DNA of 58,280 bases from an uncultured Alphaproteobacteria bacterium (GTDB taxonomy: Bacteria; Pseudomonadota; Alphaproteobacteria; HIMB59; GCA-002718135). The stretch covers positions 1 to 58,280 of the forward strand of contig CACIIL010000005.1 of NCBI GenBank assembly GCA_902586695.1. The letters run 5' to 3'. This document shows, piece by piece, positions 55,813-58,280 of the stretch. Numbering within the stretch: position 1 is the stretch's first letter; each line of letters opens with the position of its first letter. The notes under the pieces were generated by a model. It did not search any database, was not told where the DNA came from, and was given only the letters and a program-made list of their open reading frames with translations. Made by a program: the position numbers and the translations under genes.

Positions 55813-56256
55813 TTACAAAATATTACTATTAGTTATCATAGCAGAAAATTCGGATTCAGATACTAATATTTCTTTATGATATGCTTGTCCAGAAAACTTA
55901 TAAACATTTCTTTTTTTGTTTAACATTTCAACATAAAATCTTATTTTGTGATTTGGATAGACTGGTTTTCTAAATTTTGCTTTATTAATGCTCATGAAAA
56001 GAACAGATTTATTTTTATCTTTTTCTAAACTATTTGACACAACTACTCCAGCTGTTTGGGCCATAGCTTCTACAATTACAACACCTGGTACAATTGGATT
56101 ATTTGGAAAATGGCCCTCAAAAAAATATTCATCATCATAAAATGTTCTGAAAGATTCTCCTATAGTACCATTTTCAATAATTTTACATTCCTCAATAAAT
56201 AAAAAAGGTTTCCTATGTGGAATTAATTTTTTTATATCTTCTAAATTTAAGTTCAT
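55813..56256 (-). CDS. fabZ: 3-hydroxyacyl-[acyl-carrier-protein] dehydratase FabZ
   Basis: A 147-residue hot-dog fold dehydratase of fatty-acid synthesis. It begins LEDIKKLIPHRKPFLFIEE, carries the active-site histidine in EGHFPNNPIVPGV and the acidic residue in VIVEAMAQTAGVV, and ends with a typical VSESEFSAMI region. Placement between lpxD and lpxA links fatty-acid and lipid A synthesis, as in most Gram-negatives. Confidence 0.96.
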   Translation of the reverse strand: MNLNLEDIKKLIPHRKPFLFIEECKIIENGTIGESFRTFYDDEYFFEGHFPNNPIVPGVVIVEAMAQTAGVVVSNSLEKDKNKSVLFMSINKAKFRKPVYPNHKIRFYVEMLNKKRNVYKFSGQAYHKEILVSESEFSAMITNSNIL

Positions 56257-57245
56257 TATAAGTTATTAAATTTTATGGTTGCAATTTTCCATTTTTTTAA
56301 ATCAACTGCAGGAAATCCCGCAACTACAGAGTTATCTTTTATATTTTTAGTTACTCCACTTTTAGCAGCAATTTTTACATTATCACCAATAGTTAAATGT
56401 CCAGATATACCTGCTTGACCACCTATTAAAACATTTTTTCCTATAATAGTACTCCCAGCAATACCTGTTTGAGATGCTATAATAGTTCCAGATCCTAAAA
56501 TTACATTATGAGCAATTTGAACTAGATTATCAATAAAGCAATTTTCTGAAATAATTGTCGAATCAAATACAGCTTTATCAATAGTTGTATTAGAACCTAT
56601 GTTACAATTATTTTTAATTATTACATTTCCAAAATGTTGAATATTAATTTTAGTCTTAGGATCAAATCCAAAACCTGTGCCTCCAATTACAGCTCCTGAT
56701 TTAATTATACAATTTTCTCCAATTATACTATCTGAAATAACTGAATTAGATTTAACTACTGTATTTTTGCTTATAGTAACATTTGGACCAATAGTACAAT
56801 TGGATTCAATAATTACATTTTCATCAATTTTGCAATTTTCTTTAATATTAACAAAGTTGTCAATTTGAATATTATTACTTAACTTTGAAGCTTTATTAAT
56901 ATTAGTTAACTCAGCTATTACTCCTGAAGAAAGATTTTTTTGTTTAAATAAATTTGAAATTAATGCAAAAGCTTTATATGGATCCTCAACTATTATAGCA
57001 GCTGTATTTTGTGGTAAATTTTTGGAATTTTTTTTATCAATTAAACATGCTTTGGCTTTAGTTTCACTTAAATAATTTAAAGAAGAAATATTTGCAAAAA
57101 ATGTCAAATCATTATTTGATGAATTATTTAAAGAATTTAAATTATAAAATATTTCATCTTCAGCAATTAAAGAGCTTACATTAACATTATTTTTCGATAA
57201 ATGATTTTTAATAGTAAGGAAAGATATATTATTTAAACTTTTCAA
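56256..57245 (-). CDS. lpxD: UDP-3-O-acylglucosamine N-acyltransferase LpxD
   Basis: A 329-residue lipid A enzyme. An N-terminal UDP-binding domain (about 1-100, with DLTFFANISSLNYL) is followed by hexapeptide repeats (IDNFVNIKENCKID onward to about 310). The catalytic histidine is in DNLVQIAHNVILGSG. The start is a TTG at 57245 within the Skp gene 3' end (17-base overlap), as no ATG occurs before the conserved core. Confidence 0.94.
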   Translation of the reverse strand: MKSLNNISFLTIKNHLSKNNVNVSSLIAEDEIFYNLNSLNNSSNNDLTFFANISSLNYLSETKAKACLIDKKNSKNLPQNTAAIIVEDPYKAFALISNLFKQKNLSSGVIAELTNINKASKLSNNIQIDNFVNIKENCKIDENVIIESNCTIGPNVTISKNTVVKSNSVISDSIIGENCIIKSGAVIGGTGFGFDPKTKINIQHFGNVIIKNNCNIGSNTTIDKAVFDSTIISENCFIDNLVQIAHNVILGSGTIIASQTGIAGSTIIGKNVLIGGQAGISGHLTIGDNVKIAAKSGVTKNIKDNSVVAGFPAVDLKKWKIATIKFNNL

Positions 57246-57750
57246 GGTCTATTCCAACACTAATTTTATCTAATTTTTCAAAAATATTATTTGTTATATT
57301 AATTGAATTATCAGATATAATATAACTTTTAGTATCCAATATCAAATCAATTTTATTGTTTAGTGAGTATTCCTTTAATAATTCTAAAATTATCTGAAGA
57401 ATCTTATTCTTAAATAAATTTAATTGATTTTCATAATGAATATTAAATTTTTCTATTTTATTATTAAAAATATTAAAATCTTTATTATATTCATTTATTT
57501 CATTTTGAATCTCATTATCATTAAGAATTAATCTTACTTCTTCTATTTTTTCTAATTGAGATTTTAAATTTAATTCTTCTTTTGCAAATTCTTCCCGATG
57601 TTGCTTTTGGTCAATTTCAATTTTATTAATAAATTCTTTTAATTCTGAATTCTTATTGATTAAGAAATCTAAATCAACAACCCGTATGTTTGTTGCATTT
57701 AAATTATGAGAATAAAAAATTATAAATATTATAAATATTTTTCTTATCAA
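57229..57750 (-). CDS. skp: OmpH/Skp-like periplasmic chaperone
   Basis: A 173-residue protein with a signal peptide (RKIFIIFIIFYSHNLNAT, about residues 2-19), then RVVDLDFLINKNSELKEF and a long charged coiled coil (about 45-130), ending in the Skp-type sequence LILDTKSYIISDNSINIT. Skp-like proteins hold outer-membrane proteins such as BamA substrates in the periplasm. The start is a TTG at 57750 overlapping the bamA stop. Confidence 0.88.
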   Translation of the reverse strand: MIRKIFIIFIIFYSHNLNATNIRVVDLDFLINKNSELKEFINKIEIDQKQHREEFAKEELNLKSQLEKIEEVRLILNDNEIQNEINEYNKDFNIFNNKIEKFNIHYENQLNLFKNKILQIILELLKEYSLNNKIDLILDTKSYIISDNSINITNNIFEKLDKISVGIDLEKFK

Positions 57751-58280
57751 TTTAAATTGCCAATTGTAAACGAGAACATTCTTTTAATGTCATAATCTTT
57801 ATCAGATAATGGGAAACCCCAACTAAAACCTATTGGTCCAATTGGTGAATAATAATTTATCCCAAAGCCATATGAAGCTCTAACTGATTCATCTGAAAAA
57901 GTAGTTGTGTTTTTATTATCCCATACCATTCCATAATCATTAAATAAGTTAAAATAAATAGGATTTTGGTCATTTAAATTAATTGGTCGCGAAAAGTCTA
58001 GTTTAGTTACAGCTAAATTATTTCCTCCGACATATGCAGTTCTTGAGTCTCTTGGTCCAGCTCCAAAATTATCAAACCCCCTTAACCATCTTCCACCTAG
58101 AGAAAACTTATCATCTGATAATATCTCACTATCATTTAAAGAATAAATATTACCTAATCTTGCTTGAATTGAATAAATATTTCTTTTATTTTCTATATAT
58201 TTTTTTGCTGTTAAAATATTTTTAATATACCCATTAGAAGAGCTTGATGGAGTTTGAAGATAATTTGAAAATTTAAAAAA
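57747..58280 (-). CDS. bamA: Outer membrane assembly protein BamA, C-terminal part (5' end outside window)
   Basis: The frame is open from the window end down to TGA at 57749-57747, giving about 177 residues of the BamA beta-barrel. It contains the lid-loop RGF motif (RGFDNFGAGPRDSRTAYVGG), the TKLDFSRPI strand, and the terminal strands NYYSPIGPIGFSWGFPLS and MFSFTIGNLN. BamA folds proteins into the outer membrane. The last residue is Asn, not the usual aromatic residue. It lies upstream of skp and the lipid A genes, the standard order. Confidence 0.92.
   Translation of the reverse strand, partial: FFKFSNYLQTPSSSSNGYIKNILTAKKYIENKRNIYSIQARLGNIYSLNDSEILSDDKFSLGGRWLRGFDNFGAGPRDSRTAYVGGNNLAVTKLDFSRPINLNDQNPIYFNLFNDYGMVWDNKNTTTFSDESVRASYGFGINYYSPIGPIGFSWGFPLSDKDYDIKRMFSFTIGNLN

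Overview
The window is a gene-dense, AT-rich stretch of a bacterial chromosome, with about 60 protein genes, one tRNA gene, and no gene-free gap longer than about 110 bases. The families and their order point to a streamlined alphaproteobacterium: rpoZ-relA-acpS-lepB-rnc-era-recO-parC, ntrYX-trkA-dat, ispDF-pgpA-cinA-coq10-lipA-pdhCBA-ftsB-eno-kdsA-pyrG-secG-tpiA, ppiD-trpEGDC-moaC-lexA-gltX-gltA, and lpxB-lpxI-lpxA-fabZ-lpxD-skp-bamA. A GAAC-N7-GAAC SOS box before lexA and a pyruvate dehydrogenase E1 beta with its own lipoyl domain support the same assignment. The low GC, tiny spacers, many ATGA/TTGA overlaps and overlapping convergent 3' ends fit marine lineages such as SAR11- or HIMB59-like bacteria. 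I cannot name the genus from sequence alone.

Layout. 1-1521: the 3' end of an unrecognised gene, then a SABATH-type carboxyl methyltransferase. 1557-11128 (minus): topoisomerase IV A, DNA repair and RNA processing (recO, era, rnc), signal peptidase, ACP synthase, the (p)ppGpp enzyme, RNA polymerase omega with a long acidic repeat tail, smpB and dapA. tRNA-Ser(GCU) follows at 11138-11229. 11343-14846: a small membrane protein and the gatCAB amidotransferase genes. 14852-21270 (plus): ruvX, pyrB with an extra N-terminal domain, plsY interrupted at a T8 tract, topA, a C1-family aminopeptidase and a 75-residue protein. 21257-31082 (minus): two transporters, msrB, a hydroxyacid dehydrogenase, an inositol-phosphatase-type enzyme, a class IV aminotransferase, trkA and the NtrX/NtrY two-component pair.

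31148-33195 (plus): ispDF, pgpA, pncC/cinA. 33187-43379 (minus): coq10-type lipid-binding protein, lipoate synthase, pyruvate dehydrogenase, ftsB, enolase, KDO-8-P synthase, CTP synthase, secG, tpiA. 43426-53068 (plus): ppiD, trpEGDC, moaC, lexA, gltX, citrate synthase. 53049-58280 (minus): lipid A synthesis, fabZ, a Skp-like chaperone and the 3' end of bamA.

Most of the window is conserved housekeeping sequence. I see no mobile element, CRISPR array, rRNA or defence cluster. The items most worth a second look are: the plsY frameshift at a homopolymer, whose missing C-terminus is intact in another frame; a recombinase-arm-like N-terminal extension on PyrB, together with helically phased ACACAT repeats just upstream; a plant-type SABATH methyltransferase; a lexA promoter whose geometry predicts leaderless mRNA; an NtrX whose AAA+ domain has lost its key motifs; a 53-bp identical tract shared by pdhB and pdhC in an otherwise diverged background; and the omega-subunit acidic tail.
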